Below, piece after piece: positions 26,221 through 34,224 of a stretch of 64,000 nucleotides of DNA. Source of the DNA: Variovorax boronicumulans (GTDB lineage: Bacteria > Pseudomonadota > Gammaproteobacteria > Burkholderiales > Burkholderiaceae_C); contig NZ_JAAAFX010000007.1 in NCBI RefSeq assembly GCF_019352895.1, positions 142,199-206,198 on the forward strand. Direction: 5' to 3'. The notes beneath the pieces are model-generated. The model was not told the DNA's origin. It saw only the letters and a list, made by a program, of their open reading frames with translations, and searched no databases. The number at the start of each line of letters is the position of its first letter. Position 1 is the stretch's first letter. Position numbers and translations under genes: made by a program.

Positions 26221-27273
26221 ATGTCCATCACACGCAACGACCTTGGGACCTTCATGACCGAAACATACTCACGCACTTTGCCCGGTCCACCGATTCGACG
26301 GCGCGGTCTGTTGGCAGCGGGCCTCGGGTTGGCCGCCGCGAGCGTAAGCGCGCGCACGGGCGCCCAGCCCCAGGCCTTGACGCGACCCATGACGATGATC
26401 CTGCCGTTCGGTCCTGGCGGTTCCGTCGACGTCCTCGCGCGGGCGCTGGGTGTCGCCATGGCGGAGGAACTGAACGTGCCGGTCGTCATGGACAACCGGC
26501 CGGGCGCCTCCGGTGCCATCGGCGCGGCGGCAGCAGCACGCGCCGCGGCGGACGGTACGACACTCTTCTTCGGCTCCTCTTCCACCCAGTCGGTATTGCC
26601 GAACGTCCGGGCGAAGCTGCCGTTCGATCCGGTGTCCGACTTCACGCCCATCTCGCTGGTCGCCGAAGTCGAGAACGCGCTGGTGGTGAACCCTGCCGTT
26701 CCGGCCCAGTCGCTCGGTGAATTGGTGGCCTACGCCAAAGCGAACCCCGGCAAGCTGTCCTATGGGTCTTTCGGAACCGGCAGCATCACGCATCTGGCCG
26801 CGGAGCTCTTCAAGATGGCCGCGGGTGTAGACATCGTTCATGTGCCGTACAAGACCGCGACCGATCTCGACGTGGCTTTGATGGGAGGCCAGTTGCACTG
26901 CGCCTTCGTCACGCTCGCATCGTCCATGCCACACATCAAATCTGGGCGACTGCGCCCGCTGGCGGTCAGCAGCAGTCAAAGGTCGCCGTTCCTGCCGCAG
27001 GTGCCGACCACCGCCGAGGCCGGCTATCCAGCGGTGATCGCCGTCTCGTGGGGCGCGTTGTATGCGCCGCGTCGGATGGACCCGGCCCTGGTGACCCGGC
27101 TCAACGCAGTGGTGCGCAAGGCCCTCGAACAGCCACAGGTCAAGGAACGGTTCCACGCGGTGAATGCACGGCCCCTGCCGAGTTCGCCGCAGGAGCTGGC
27201 CGCCTACCAGGCACGCGACCACGCGCGCTGGGCGAATGTCGTCAAGACAGCCCGGATCGAGGTGGAGGGCTGA
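26221..27273 (+). CDS. Bug/TctC-family substrate-binding protein, probable Tat export
   Basis: 350 residues from ATG 26221, with an alternative ATG at 26254. The export signal has a twin-arginine stretch before a hydrophobic run (PIRRRGLLAAGLGLAAASVS). The mature part is typical: RPMTMILPFGPGGSVDVLAR, then VVMDNRPGASGAIGAAAAA, HVPYKTATDLDVALMGGQLH and SQRSPFLPQVPTTAEAGYPA. It binds a small organic acid in the periplasm. It lies 25 bp after the ThDP gene and 2 bp before the isomerase gene, so its ligand is probably the substrate of this operon, an inference from context. Confidence 0.92.
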   Translation: MSITRNDLGTFMTETYSRTLPGPPIRRRGLLAAGLGLAAASVSARTGAQPQALTRPMTMILPFGPGGSVDVLARALGVAMAEELNVPVVMDNRPGASGAIGAAAAARAAADGTTLFFGSSSTQSVLPNVRAKLPFDPVSDFTPISLVAEVENALVVNPAVPAQSLGELVAYAKANPGKLSYGSFGTGSITHLAAELFKMAAGVDIVHVPYKTATDLDVALMGGQLHCAFVTLASSMPHIKSGRLRPLAVSSSQRSPFLPQVPTTAEAGYPAVIAVSWGALYAPRRMDPALVTRLNAVVRKALEQPQVKERFHAVNARPLPSSPQELAAYQARDHARWANVVKTARIEVEG

Positions 27274-27275
27274 CC

Positions 27276-28070
27276 ATGCTCAGACTCGACCCCAATCTCC
27301 GATGGCTCTACACCGAGCTGCCGATGGTGGACCGTGCCGCCGCGGCGGCGGCGGATGGCTTCAAAGGTGTCGAAGTCGCTTTCCCGTACGACGTGGCCGC
27401 GTCGGACTACCGCGCAGAACTCGACAGGTCGGGCCTCGCGCTCGTCCAGATCCTCTCTCCGATGAATTGGGAGGGCGGGGAGCGGGGCCTGGCAGCGGTG
27501 CCCGGGCGGGAGGACGACTTCATGGCCACGATCGAAACCGCGGTGGACTATGCCGTGAACTGCGGCCGCCCGTTGATCCACGCCGCGCTCGGAAATCCGG
27601 CGGCGCACGATGTGCATGCGACTTGCCTCGACACGGCCAGGGAGAATCTTCGCGCTGCCGCAGACCTCGCCGCACAGCACGATCTCACCATCATCATCGA
27701 GGCCTGCTGCAAAGCCAGGCTTCCCGAGTTTCTGCTGCACTCCAACGCAGAGACGGTCGCGTTGATCGAGTCCATCGGACGCGACAACGTCAAGCTCTGC
27801 TTCGACACCTTTCACGTCGCGATGGAGAAACAGGACCTGCTCGAGGAACTCGACAGGGTGTGGCCGCACATCGGCCATGTCCAGATCGGCAATGCGCCGG
27901 GCCGGCACGAGCCCGGGGAAGGCACGCTCGACCTGCCCAATTTTCTCGAGGCGCTCGATCGGCGCGGCTGGGATGGCTGGGTCGGGCTCGAGTATGTGCC
28001 GAGCAGAAACACATCCGATTCACTCCACTGGGCGCGGTCTCTCGGCTTGCTTCCGAAGGGCATTCCATGA
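27276..28070 (+). CDS. Hydroxypyruvate isomerase-like TIM-barrel protein (copy 1)
   Basis: 264 residues from ATG 27276, 2 bp after the Bug gene. Hyi/OtnI-type signatures: FKGVEVAFPYD in beta-strand 2, MNWEGGERGLAAVPGRE matching the DWxAGERGIACxPGRE loop of E. coli Hyi, IIIEACCKA with the first catalytic Glu, DTFHVAMEKQDLLEEL and IGHVQIGNAPGRHEPGEG for metal and substrate, and GLEYVPS with the second catalytic Glu. Hyi interconverts hydroxypyruvate and tartronate semialdehyde, but the family also isomerises larger sugar acids. A second copy lies at 29603. Its stop overlaps the next start (ATGA). Confidence 0.88.
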   Translation: MLRLDPNLRWLYTELPMVDRAAAAAADGFKGVEVAFPYDVAASDYRAELDRSGLALVQILSPMNWEGGERGLAAVPGREDDFMATIETAVDYAVNCGRPLIHAALGNPAAHDVHATCLDTARENLRAAADLAAQHDLTIIIEACCKARLPEFLLHSNAETVALIESIGRDNVKLCFDTFHVAMEKQDLLEELDRVWPHIGHVQIGNAPGRHEPGEGTLDLPNFLEALDRRGWDGWVGLEYVPSRNTSDSLHWARSLGLLPKGIP

Positions 28071-28558
28071 ACGAAGTCCAGCAATTGATCGGTACCTGGC
28101 GCCTTGACTCGTTCCGTATCCACTACGACGACGGAGAGCTCGTCTTTCCGATGGGTTCGGATGCCGAAGGGCTGATCGTCTACACCCCGGCCGGCTTCAT
28201 GTCAGGTGTGCTGATGCAGCGGGGCAGACCTCGATTCTCTGCGGTGCGCAGCTCCGTTGCGGAGACGGGAATTGGCTCGACCGAAGAGATCATCGCCGCC
28301 TTCAACGGGTATTTTTCGTACTTTTGTCGCTTCAATGCGGACCCGGTCCAGCGCAAGGTCACGCATTCTGTGATCGCTTGCCACCTGCCGGATTGGGAAG
28401 GCCGCACGCTCGAACGCTTCTGGTGCTTCGAAGACGGCGCAGATCGCCAGCGACTGACGCTGTCGTCGGCACCGCTCATGATCAACGGACGACAGGCGAA
28501 GAATGAATTGAAGTTCTTTCGCGAGTCGGATACCTTCAATGTCGACAACCATGCCTAG
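28067..28558 (+). CDS. Lipocalin-like domain-containing protein
   Basis: 163 residues, translationally coupled to the isomerase by an ATGA overlap. It opens with the family hallmark LIGTWRLDSFRI, followed by GLIVYTPAGFMSGVLMQRG, GYFSYFCRFNADPVQRKVTH and a closing strand. It has no signal peptide, so it is probably cytosolic. The lipocalin-like_5 type family consists of small antiparallel barrels, often beside catabolic genes, with no established reaction; binding or isomerising an unstable intermediate is conceivable but unproven. Confidence 0.85.
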   Translation: MNEVQQLIGTWRLDSFRIHYDDGELVFPMGSDAEGLIVYTPAGFMSGVLMQRGRPRFSAVRSSVAETGIGSTEEIIAAFNGYFSYFCRFNADPVQRKVTHSVIACHLPDWEGRTLERFWCFEDGADRQRLTLSSAPLMINGRQAKNELKFFRESDTFNVDNHA

Positions 28559-28583
28559 ACGCCTCGCGCAAGCACCCCACACC

Positions 28584-29336
28584 ATGGAAGAGATGAACCC
28601 AGCATCGGGCGAGCGGATCGCCTGGGTTACGGGCGCGGGCACGGGAATCGGCAAAGCCGCTGCCTTGGCCCTTGCCAGTGCAGGCTATACGGTCGCACTG
28701 GCGGGTCGACGGATCGAGCCGCTGCAGGCGGTCGCGCAACGCATCGAATTTGCTGGAGGCAAGGCCCACGTCTTCGCCCTGGATGTCACGGATGCCCCTG
28801 CCGTCGCCGGGACGGTCGAGGACATCGAGCGCCGGATCGGCGAGATCCATGTGCTGGTGAACAGCGCAGGGATGAACGTCACGGAAAGATCATGGTCGCA
28901 AGTCAGCGTCGAAAGCTGGAGCCGGCTCGTCGATGTGAACTTGACCGGGACCTTCCTCTGCATCCATGCCGTGCTGCCCTTGATGCGCTCGCGGCGGCGA
29001 GGGGTCGTCATCAATATCGCATCCTGGGCCGGCCGCCATGCCTCGTCACTCGTGGGTCCCGGATACAACGCCACCAAGCACGCCGTGGTGGCACTGACGC
29101 ATTCGTTCAACATGGAAGAGGGCCGCAACGGCTTGCGGGCCTGTGTGCTGATGCCGGGGGAGACCGACACGCCGATCCTCGACATGCGGCCCGTTCCCGT
29201 TCCGGCGGATGAACGAGCGCGCATGCTGCAGGAAGAGGACCTCGGTCGGACCATTGCGTTCGTCGCCGACATGCCCGAGCGCGTATGCGTCAACGAGATA
29301 CTGATCAGCCCGACGCACAACCGTGTGTTCGGGTGA
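28584..29336 (+). CDS. SDR-family oxidoreductase
   Basis: 250 residues from ATG 28584. Other starts (28539, 28551, 28593) are possible and no ribosome site decides between them. Cofactor motif VTGAGTGIGKAAALALASAG, then NSAG in place of NNAG, with catalytic Ser and YxxxK in NIASWAGRHASSLVGPGYNA plus TKHA. It is a NAD(P)-dependent reductase or dehydrogenase. In a carboligase/isomerase operon its most natural job would be reduction or oxidation of the isomerised hydroxy-oxo acid, by analogy with tartronate semialdehyde reductase; this is an inference. A 266-bp gap separates it from the next isomerase gene. Confidence 0.9.
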   Translation: MEEMNPASGERIAWVTGAGTGIGKAAALALASAGYTVALAGRRIEPLQAVAQRIEFAGGKAHVFALDVTDAPAVAGTVEDIERRIGEIHVLVNSAGMNVTERSWSQVSVESWSRLVDVNLTGTFLCIHAVLPLMRSRRRGVVINIASWAGRHASSLVGPGYNATKHAVVALTHSFNMEEGRNGLRACVLMPGETDTPILDMRPVPVPADERARMLQEEDLGRTIAFVADMPERVCVNEILISPTHNRVFG

Positions 29337-29602
29337 GCAGGACGAGGAGTATCTCGAGCCGTTGAACGGACATTCGGTTGTGTGGGCTGGCGCCACCATC
29401 GTGACGAGGCCGAGTTTCGACCTGATCGAATTGCTGTAACGTCCGCGCTCCAGCCCACGCATCCTCGTTTCGCTATGCCTCCTATCGCCGCCCTGCCGGT
29501 AACGAATCCCGAGCCGGAGGCTTGCGCGCGAAGAGGGGGTGCGCTGGCGAGCTGTCATCCAAAGAGTGGATTGATCTTGCGAAGTTTCGGAGAGGACGCA
29601 TC

Positions 29603-30394
29603 ATGATCAGGCTTGATGCAAACCTGAAATGGCTGTTCAACGAAGTACCGTTCATGGACCGCTTCGCTGCTGCTGCGCGAGCCGGTTTTTCGGGCGTCGA
29701 GTTCAGCCTTCCGTACATCTATCCGAAGCACGCCATCAGGCAACAGCTCGACGCGCACGGCCTGAGGTACTGCTATCTCGTATCGCCCTCCGGTGATTGG
29801 GAGGCTGGCGAGCGCGGCATCGCCTGCGTACCCGGTCGCGAACGCGAGTTTCAAGACGGCTTCGACCTGGCCCTGGATTACGCGCATGCCTTCGATTGCG
29901 ATCTCGTTCACACCACGATTGGCCTTGTGCCGGCGGATGGCGAGCCCTTGCAATGCCGCGAAGTGCTGATGGAGAACCTGGAACGCGCAGCACGGCGCGC
30001 TCGCGCGAGTGGCGTCCGGATCGCGATCGAGCCCTTGTGTCGTCAGAGCTATCCGAGGGCTTTGGTCAAACGCACTGCCGAGGCAGCCGCGATCATCGCT
30101 GAACTCGGGCATGCGAACGTCGGCATCGTCTATGACTTTCACCATGCGCAGAGGGAGGAGGGCGATCTGATCGAGACGATCCGGCGTCACCTGAGCCGCA
30201 TCCTGCATTTCCAGATCGCCAATGCGCCTGGGAGAACCGAGCCAGGAGTGGGCGAGGTGAACTTTCCATTCCTTCTAGACCGCATTGATGCGTTGGGTTA
30301 CACGGGTTGGATTGGATGCGAGTACACACCCTCCGTGTCGACGCTGTCGAGCCTGGGTTGGGCGAAGCCGTATGGCATTCGCGTCAACGACTGA
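29603..30394 (+). CDS. Hydroxypyruvate isomerase-like TIM-barrel protein (copy 2)
   Basis: 263 residues from ATG 29603, which has an AGAGGA ribosome site; an upstream ATG at 29522 is rejected. It is a diverged paralogue of the protein at 27276: FSGVEFSLPYI, GDWEAGERGIACVPGREREF, VRIAIEPLCRQSYPRA with the first catalytic Glu, YDFHHAQREEGDLIETIRRH, FQIANAPGRTEPGVGEVNF and IGCEYTPS with the second Glu. It is closer to canonical Hyi than copy 1. It could isomerise a different stereoisomer or act as a backup. It is the last gene of the strand run before the AraC regulator. Confidence 0.88.
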   Translation: MIRLDANLKWLFNEVPFMDRFAAAARAGFSGVEFSLPYIYPKHAIRQQLDAHGLRYCYLVSPSGDWEAGERGIACVPGREREFQDGFDLALDYAHAFDCDLVHTTIGLVPADGEPLQCREVLMENLERAARRARASGVRIAIEPLCRQSYPRALVKRTAEAAAIIAELGHANVGIVYDFHHAQREEGDLIETIRRHLSRILHFQIANAPGRTEPGVGEVNFPFLLDRIDALGYTGWIGCEYTPSVSTLSSLGWAKPYGIRVND

Positions 30395-30728
30395 GGCGCG
30401 CTCGGCCATAATGCGGCCTGTCTCGCATCCCGCGACGATTCGATCTTGCATAGGTTCGAGGTCTGATGATCAGCATCTTCGCCGACAAGTGTCCCGTTGC
30501 GCTCAGCGCGACCATCGCACCGGAGTTCGGAACGGGCGCGTTCCTGCGGATCAGCGACACACTGCGCGGGGACGATATCGACCGACGTGAAGGCGTCCGG
30601 TTCGGCATCCATCTCGGGTCGGCAGCTCGCAAGGATGAGGTATCGAAGTGGCGCGGCATGGTGGTCGGGCAAGCCCGCACCGGAGTCGTTCAGGCCCTGT
30701 GCGGGCTCGGCGGTTGAAAGCGTCCGGC
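30395..30728. other. Intergenic region upstream of the AraC gene
   Basis: 334 bp. An 83-codon open frame (30466-30717) has no recognisable sequence or ribosome site and is not called. No clear promoter hexamers or repeat were seen. Confidence 0.4.
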
Positions 30729-31622
30729 ATGCAATTTCTGGTTGGCGCCAATCCCGATGCCGAGCCGCAGTCGATCAGTGGGTTGCTCAACGTTGAAGAT
30801 TCGTCTCTCGTCGCGCTTCCTGACATCGGTGCTGTCCAACGGATCGTCGTGAGCCCGGGTGAGACCGGGGAGATCACGAGGCTCGATCATCACGTGACAT
30901 TGCATCGCGCCGGCGCGCCTCTGTTGCATTCTTGGCACGAGCGCAAGGCCCTCGCGCCAACGACGATGCGCAAGGGCCTCGTGCACGTGAGGCCGGCGCA
31001 CGCCGCACACCGGTCGGCCTGGGACGCCCGCTGCGCGCTCACGATCATCGCCTTGTCGACAGGCTTCGTTGCGCAGTGCGCAGCGGACCTGTTCAAGCGC
31101 GATCTGGCCCAGGCATCGGTGGCTCTGAACATCGGTGGCCTCGATCCGTTTCTCTGGCAACTCGGCGAACGACTCGACGAGCTGGCACAGCGCCCGGACC
31201 CGCCGTGGGTCTTCATGGACGAGGTCGCCTCGACGATGGCCATGCACCTGCTGCTCAAAGCCGGAGAACGTCCCGATGCCCACGCTGCACGGGCCTTGAC
31301 GCAGCACACGGTCAGAAAGATTTCCGAGCATGTGGATGCCCATCTGGCCTGTGAGCTGCGTCTGTCGGATCTGGCCGCGCTTTGCGACATGAGCCCCTTT
31401 CACTTCTCCCGCCAATTCAAGCGTGAGACTGGATTCAGCCCGGGCCGGTTCATTCGGATGCGGCGCATGAAGGAGGCCAGCAGGCTGTTGGTCGGCACCG
31501 GCCTGGGCATCGAGGACATCACCGCAGCGGTTGGCTATCAGGATCCGAGCGCGTTCCGGCGCGCATTCATTCAGGAGCACGGGATGACGCCGTCGCGATT
31601 CCGACGCGGCCGTTTCAGTTAG
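30729..31622 (+). CDS. AraC-family transcriptional regulator
   Basis: 297 residues from ATG 30729, preferred over 30648 because the residues before it are Arg/Ser-rich and unlike a sensor domain. The N-terminal sensor domain has no obvious enzyme motif (HHVTLHRAGAPLLHSWHERK). The C-terminal double helix-turn-helix is clear: LRLSDLAALCDMSPFHFSRQ with FKRETGFSPGRFIRMRRMKE, then IEDITAAVGYQDPSAFRRAF with HGMTPSRFRR. Immediately downstream of its stop lies the first copy of a 34-bp repeat, whose second copy precedes the molybdenum-enzyme operon. Together they look like the operators of this regulator. Confidence 0.93.
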   Translation: MQFLVGANPDAEPQSISGLLNVEDSSLVALPDIGAVQRIVVSPGETGEITRLDHHVTLHRAGAPLLHSWHERKALAPTTMRKGLVHVRPAHAAHRSAWDARCALTIIALSTGFVAQCAADLFKRDLAQASVALNIGGLDPFLWQLGERLDELAQRPDPPWVFMDEVASTMAMHLLLKAGERPDAHAARALTQHTVRKISEHVDAHLACELRLSDLAALCDMSPFHFSRQFKRETGFSPGRFIRMRRMKEASRLLVGTGLGIEDITAAVGYQDPSAFRRAFIQEHGMTPSRFRRGRFS

Positions 31623-31626
31623 ACCC

Positions 31627-31660
31627 GCAGGATCCGCATTTTTCGCAAGAACCAACCTGT
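31627..31660 (+). promoter_or_regulatory. 34-bp repeat, copy 1 (candidate AraC-type operator)
   Basis: It begins GCAGGATCCGCAT, has a T-rich centre, then GCAAGAAC and ends CCTGT. Identical at 29 of 34 positions to 32492-32525. It starts 4 bp after the AraC stop and its end lies 80 bp before the SDR start. Confidence 0.6.
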
Positions 31661-31740
31661 GCATCCACTCCACCTCTTCCTACGATCGTCTCCATCAGTC
31701 TGTGTCGACTGCAAGCGATGCGAAAGGAAAAGGAACTGTG

Positions 31741-32487
31741 ATGGAACTCAAGGGAAAAGTCGCGTTGGTTTCCGGCGCCTCGAGCGGCATTGGTGCCGCG
31801 ACTGCGCGCAAGCTGGCGGCCCACGGCGTGAAAGTGGGTGCTGCAGCCCGCCGTCTCGACCGTCTCGAGCAAGTCGTTGCAGAGATCCACGCCGCAGGTG
31901 GAGAGGCCGTGGCGATCGCGATGGACGTCACCGACGCTGCGCAAGTTGCTGCCGGGGCGAAGAAACTGTTCGACGCCTACGGCGCGATCGACATCGCATT
32001 CAACAATGCGGGCCTGATGCCCATTTCGAACGTCGAGAGTTTGAAGACGAACGAATGGCATCGCATGATGGATGTCAACGTCAAGGGTTTGCTGAACACG
32101 ACGGCGGAAGTCATTCCCTACATGAAGAGGCAGGGTGGTGGACACATTGTCAACACGTCGTCCATCGCGGGTCGCAAGGTGTTTCCGGGCATGTCGGTCT
32201 ACTGCGCCAGCAAGCACGCAGTGACCGCGTTCTCCGAGGGGCTGCGGCTCGATGTCGCGGCCAAGTACAACATCCGCGTCACCTGTATCCAGCCGGGCGC
32301 GGTTGAATCCGAGTTGTTCGAACACATCTCAGACAAGAAATACCGCGAGCAGATGGAGCAACTGAAGAACGAGATGACCTTCCTCAAGGCCGAGGACATC
32401 GCCGACACGGTCTTGTTCGCGCTGATGGCGCCGCAGCGCGTCAACGTCGCCGAGATCTTCGTATTGCCGACCACACAACCCTGGTGA
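31741..32487 (+). CDS. SDR-family oxidoreductase
   Basis: 248 residues from ATG 31741, with an AAGGA ribosome site 6 bp upstream. Motifs: VSGASSGIGAATARKLAAHG, NNAGLMPISNVESL, and SSIAGRKVFPGMSVYCASKH with catalytic Ser, Tyr and Lys. The C-terminus (AEDIADTVLFALMAPQRVNV) resembles YdfG/serine-dehydrogenase-like SDRs. It probably oxidises or reduces small alcohols or aldehydes with NADP. It stands alone between the two 34-bp repeats, so it is likely a first target of the AraC regulator. Confidence 0.9.
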   Translation: MELKGKVALVSGASSGIGAATARKLAAHGVKVGAAARRLDRLEQVVAEIHAAGGEAVAIAMDVTDAAQVAAGAKKLFDAYGAIDIAFNNAGLMPISNVESLKTNEWHRMMDVNVKGLLNTTAEVIPYMKRQGGGHIVNTSSIAGRKVFPGMSVYCASKHAVTAFSEGLRLDVAAKYNIRVTCIQPGAVESELFEHISDKKYREQMEQLKNEMTFLKAEDIADTVLFALMAPQRVNVAEIFVLPTTQPW

Positions 32488-32491
32488 ATCA

Positions 32492-32525
32492 GCAGGATCC
32501 GCATCTTTAGCAAGAACGCCCCTGT
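32492..32525 (+). promoter_or_regulatory. 34-bp repeat, copy 2 (candidate AraC-type operator)
   Basis: It begins GCAGGATCCGCAT and continues to GCAAGAAC and CCTGT, five substitutions from copy 1 at 31627-31660. It lies 67 bp upstream of the start of the iron-sulfur subunit gene. Confidence 0.6.
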
Positions 32526-32592
32526 TAAGTCGCCAGGGCTCTGACTAGGATCGTTCGTCGCAGCCTGCGACGACGAATGGAGCGCAACCCGT

Positions 32593-33216
32593 ATGAAGAT
32601 GACGCCGAAAAAGGGTGAGGGCGGGGCGGTGACCCGCCGAGGCTTGTTTGGCTTGACAGCCAGCATGGGAAGTGCCGCCTTGCTGCCTGCGTGCGCGCTG
32701 CCCGAACCCGGCGCGGCGGGCCAGGCCATGCAGCCGGACGCGGGATCCGTCGCGGTGCATCTGCGGATCAACGGCCAAGCGCATGCCTTGGAAATCGCGC
32801 CGATGGTGACCTTGGCCGACGCCTTGCGTGAGCGGCTCGGGCTCACCGGAACCAAGATCGGCTGCAACCACGGGCAATGCGGCGCCTGCACCGTGCACGT
32901 GGACGGGCGGCGAGTGCTGGCCTGCCTGACCCTCGCGGCCGTCTGCGAAGGCAAGGCGATCACAACGATCGAAGGCGTTGCGTCGGCAGACGGAAGCCTG
33001 CATCCCATGCAGCAGGCTTTCATCGACCACGATGCCTTTCAATGCGGCTACTGCACGCCGGGCCAGATCATGTCGGCGATTGCACTCGTGAAGGAAGGTC
33101 GCCTGGGGTCGGACGACGAAGTCAAGGAGTACATGAGCGGCAACCTGTGCCGCTGTGCTGCCTATCCGAAAATCGTTGCCGCCGTGACCGATGGCGCGCG
33201 CCTGATGAGGCCCTGA
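32593..33216 (+). CDS. PaoA/YagT-like [2Fe-2S] subunit of a periplasmic aldehyde oxidoreductase
   Basis: 207 residues. A Tat signal (VTRRGLFGLTASMGSAALLP) precedes two iron-sulfur domains. The plant-type ferredoxin domain has Cys ligands in IGCNHGQCGACTVHVDGRRV with LAC. The all-helical domain has CGYCTPGQIM and GNLCRCAAYPKIV. It is the electron-transfer subunit of a xanthine-oxidase-family enzyme that oxidises aldehydes. As in E. coli PaoABC, only this subunit carries the Tat signal and would carry its partners across the membrane. GGAG 9 bp before ATG 32593. First gene of the operon behind repeat copy 2. Confidence 0.93.
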   Translation: MKMTPKKGEGGAVTRRGLFGLTASMGSAALLPACALPEPGAAGQAMQPDAGSVAVHLRINGQAHALEIAPMVTLADALRERLGLTGTKIGCNHGQCGACTVHVDGRRVLACLTLAAVCEGKAITTIEGVASADGSLHPMQQAFIDHDAFQCGYCTPGQIMSAIALVKEGRLGSDDEVKEYMSGNLCRCAAYPKIVAAVTDGARLMRP

Positions 33217-33219
33217 GCC

Positions 33220-34224
33220 ATGACGCCCTTTTCGATCCGCAACGCTTCCAGCCCGCAGGGTGCCGTCGATGCACTGTCCGCCCACGACAACGCGCGATAC
33301 CTTGCCGGTGGCACGACGCTCATCGATCTGATGAAGCTCGGCGTCGAGAAGCCGACCACGCTTGTCTACGTCGACGACATGCCCGGCCTCGGCGCCATCG
33401 AAGTGGTGCGTGATGGCAGCCTCCGCATCGGTGCACTGGCGCGGATGAGCCAGGTCGCGGACGATCCCCGCGTCAAAGCCGGCTGGCCGATGGTGTCGCA
33501 GGCGCTGTGGAAGGCCGCATCGGCTCAGTTGCGCAACATGGCGTCGATCGGCGGCAACCTGCTGCAGCGCACGCGATGCCCGTATTTCCGCGACACCGCT
33601 TTCGCGCATTGCAACAAGCGCGTGCCGGGTTCAGGCTGCGACGCGATGGACGGTCACAACCGTGAAAACGCCTTGCTCGGCACGTCTTCGAACTGCATCG
33701 CCCTCCATCCGTCCGACCTGTGCGTGGCGCTCACCGCACTTGACGCACGCGTAGAAACCTTGTCGCGCGACGGTCCGCGCGTGCTCCCCTTCGACGCCCT
33801 TCATCTCCTGCCCGGCGACCGTCCCCATGTCGAGAACGCCTTAAGGCCGGGCGAGCTCGTCACCGCTGTCGTCGTTCCCGGCAGCGCGGCCGCAAGACGC
33901 TCGCTCTACTTGAAAGTGCGAGACCGCCAGTCTTACCAGTTCGCCTTGACGTCTGTCGCGGCCGGGCTCGACCTAGAACCCGATGGCTCGGTTCGCGACG
34001 TGCGGCTGGGCTTGGGAGGCGTCGCCACCAAACCCTGGCGGGCACTGGCCGCCGAAAAATTTCTTGTCGGTCACCGGATCGACGAGGCGACGGCATTCGA
34101 GGCGGGACGGCGCGCGATGGAGGGCGCCGTTGCACGCAAGGGAAACGCCTTCAAGGTGGAGCTCATGCATCGGACCGTGGTCGATGCCTTGCTGCAGCTT
34201 GCCCGCGCGGAGTCGATTTCATGA
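33220..34224 (+). CDS. PaoB/YagS-like FAD subunit with [4Fe-4S] insertion
   Basis: 334 residues. The FAD site is YLAGGTTLIDLMKLGVE and MASIGGNLLQRTRCPYFRD. The family-specific extra cluster ligands are visible as Cys residues in TRCPYFRD, FAHCNKRVPGSGCDAMDG and SSNCIALHPSDLC. The C-terminal CO-dehydrogenase flavoprotein domain follows. It passes electrons from the iron-sulfur subunit to the acceptor. The gene starts 3 bp after the paoA-like gene, and its stop overlaps the next start (ATGA). Confidence 0.93.
   Translation: MTPFSIRNASSPQGAVDALSAHDNARYLAGGTTLIDLMKLGVEKPTTLVYVDDMPGLGAIEVVRDGSLRIGALARMSQVADDPRVKAGWPMVSQALWKAASAQLRNMASIGGNLLQRTRCPYFRDTAFAHCNKRVPGSGCDAMDGHNRENALLGTSSNCIALHPSDLCVALTALDARVETLSRDGPRVLPFDALHLLPGDRPHVENALRPGELVTAVVVPGSAAARRSLYLKVRDRQSYQFALTSVAAGLDLEPDGSVRDVRLGLGGVATKPWRALAAEKFLVGHRIDEATAFEAGRRAMEGAVARKGNAFKVELMHRTVVDALLQLARAESIS

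Noticed and set aside
30466..30717. 83-codon frame upstream of the AraC gene
   Set aside because: No family-like sequence, no ribosome site, and the position fits a regulatory leader.
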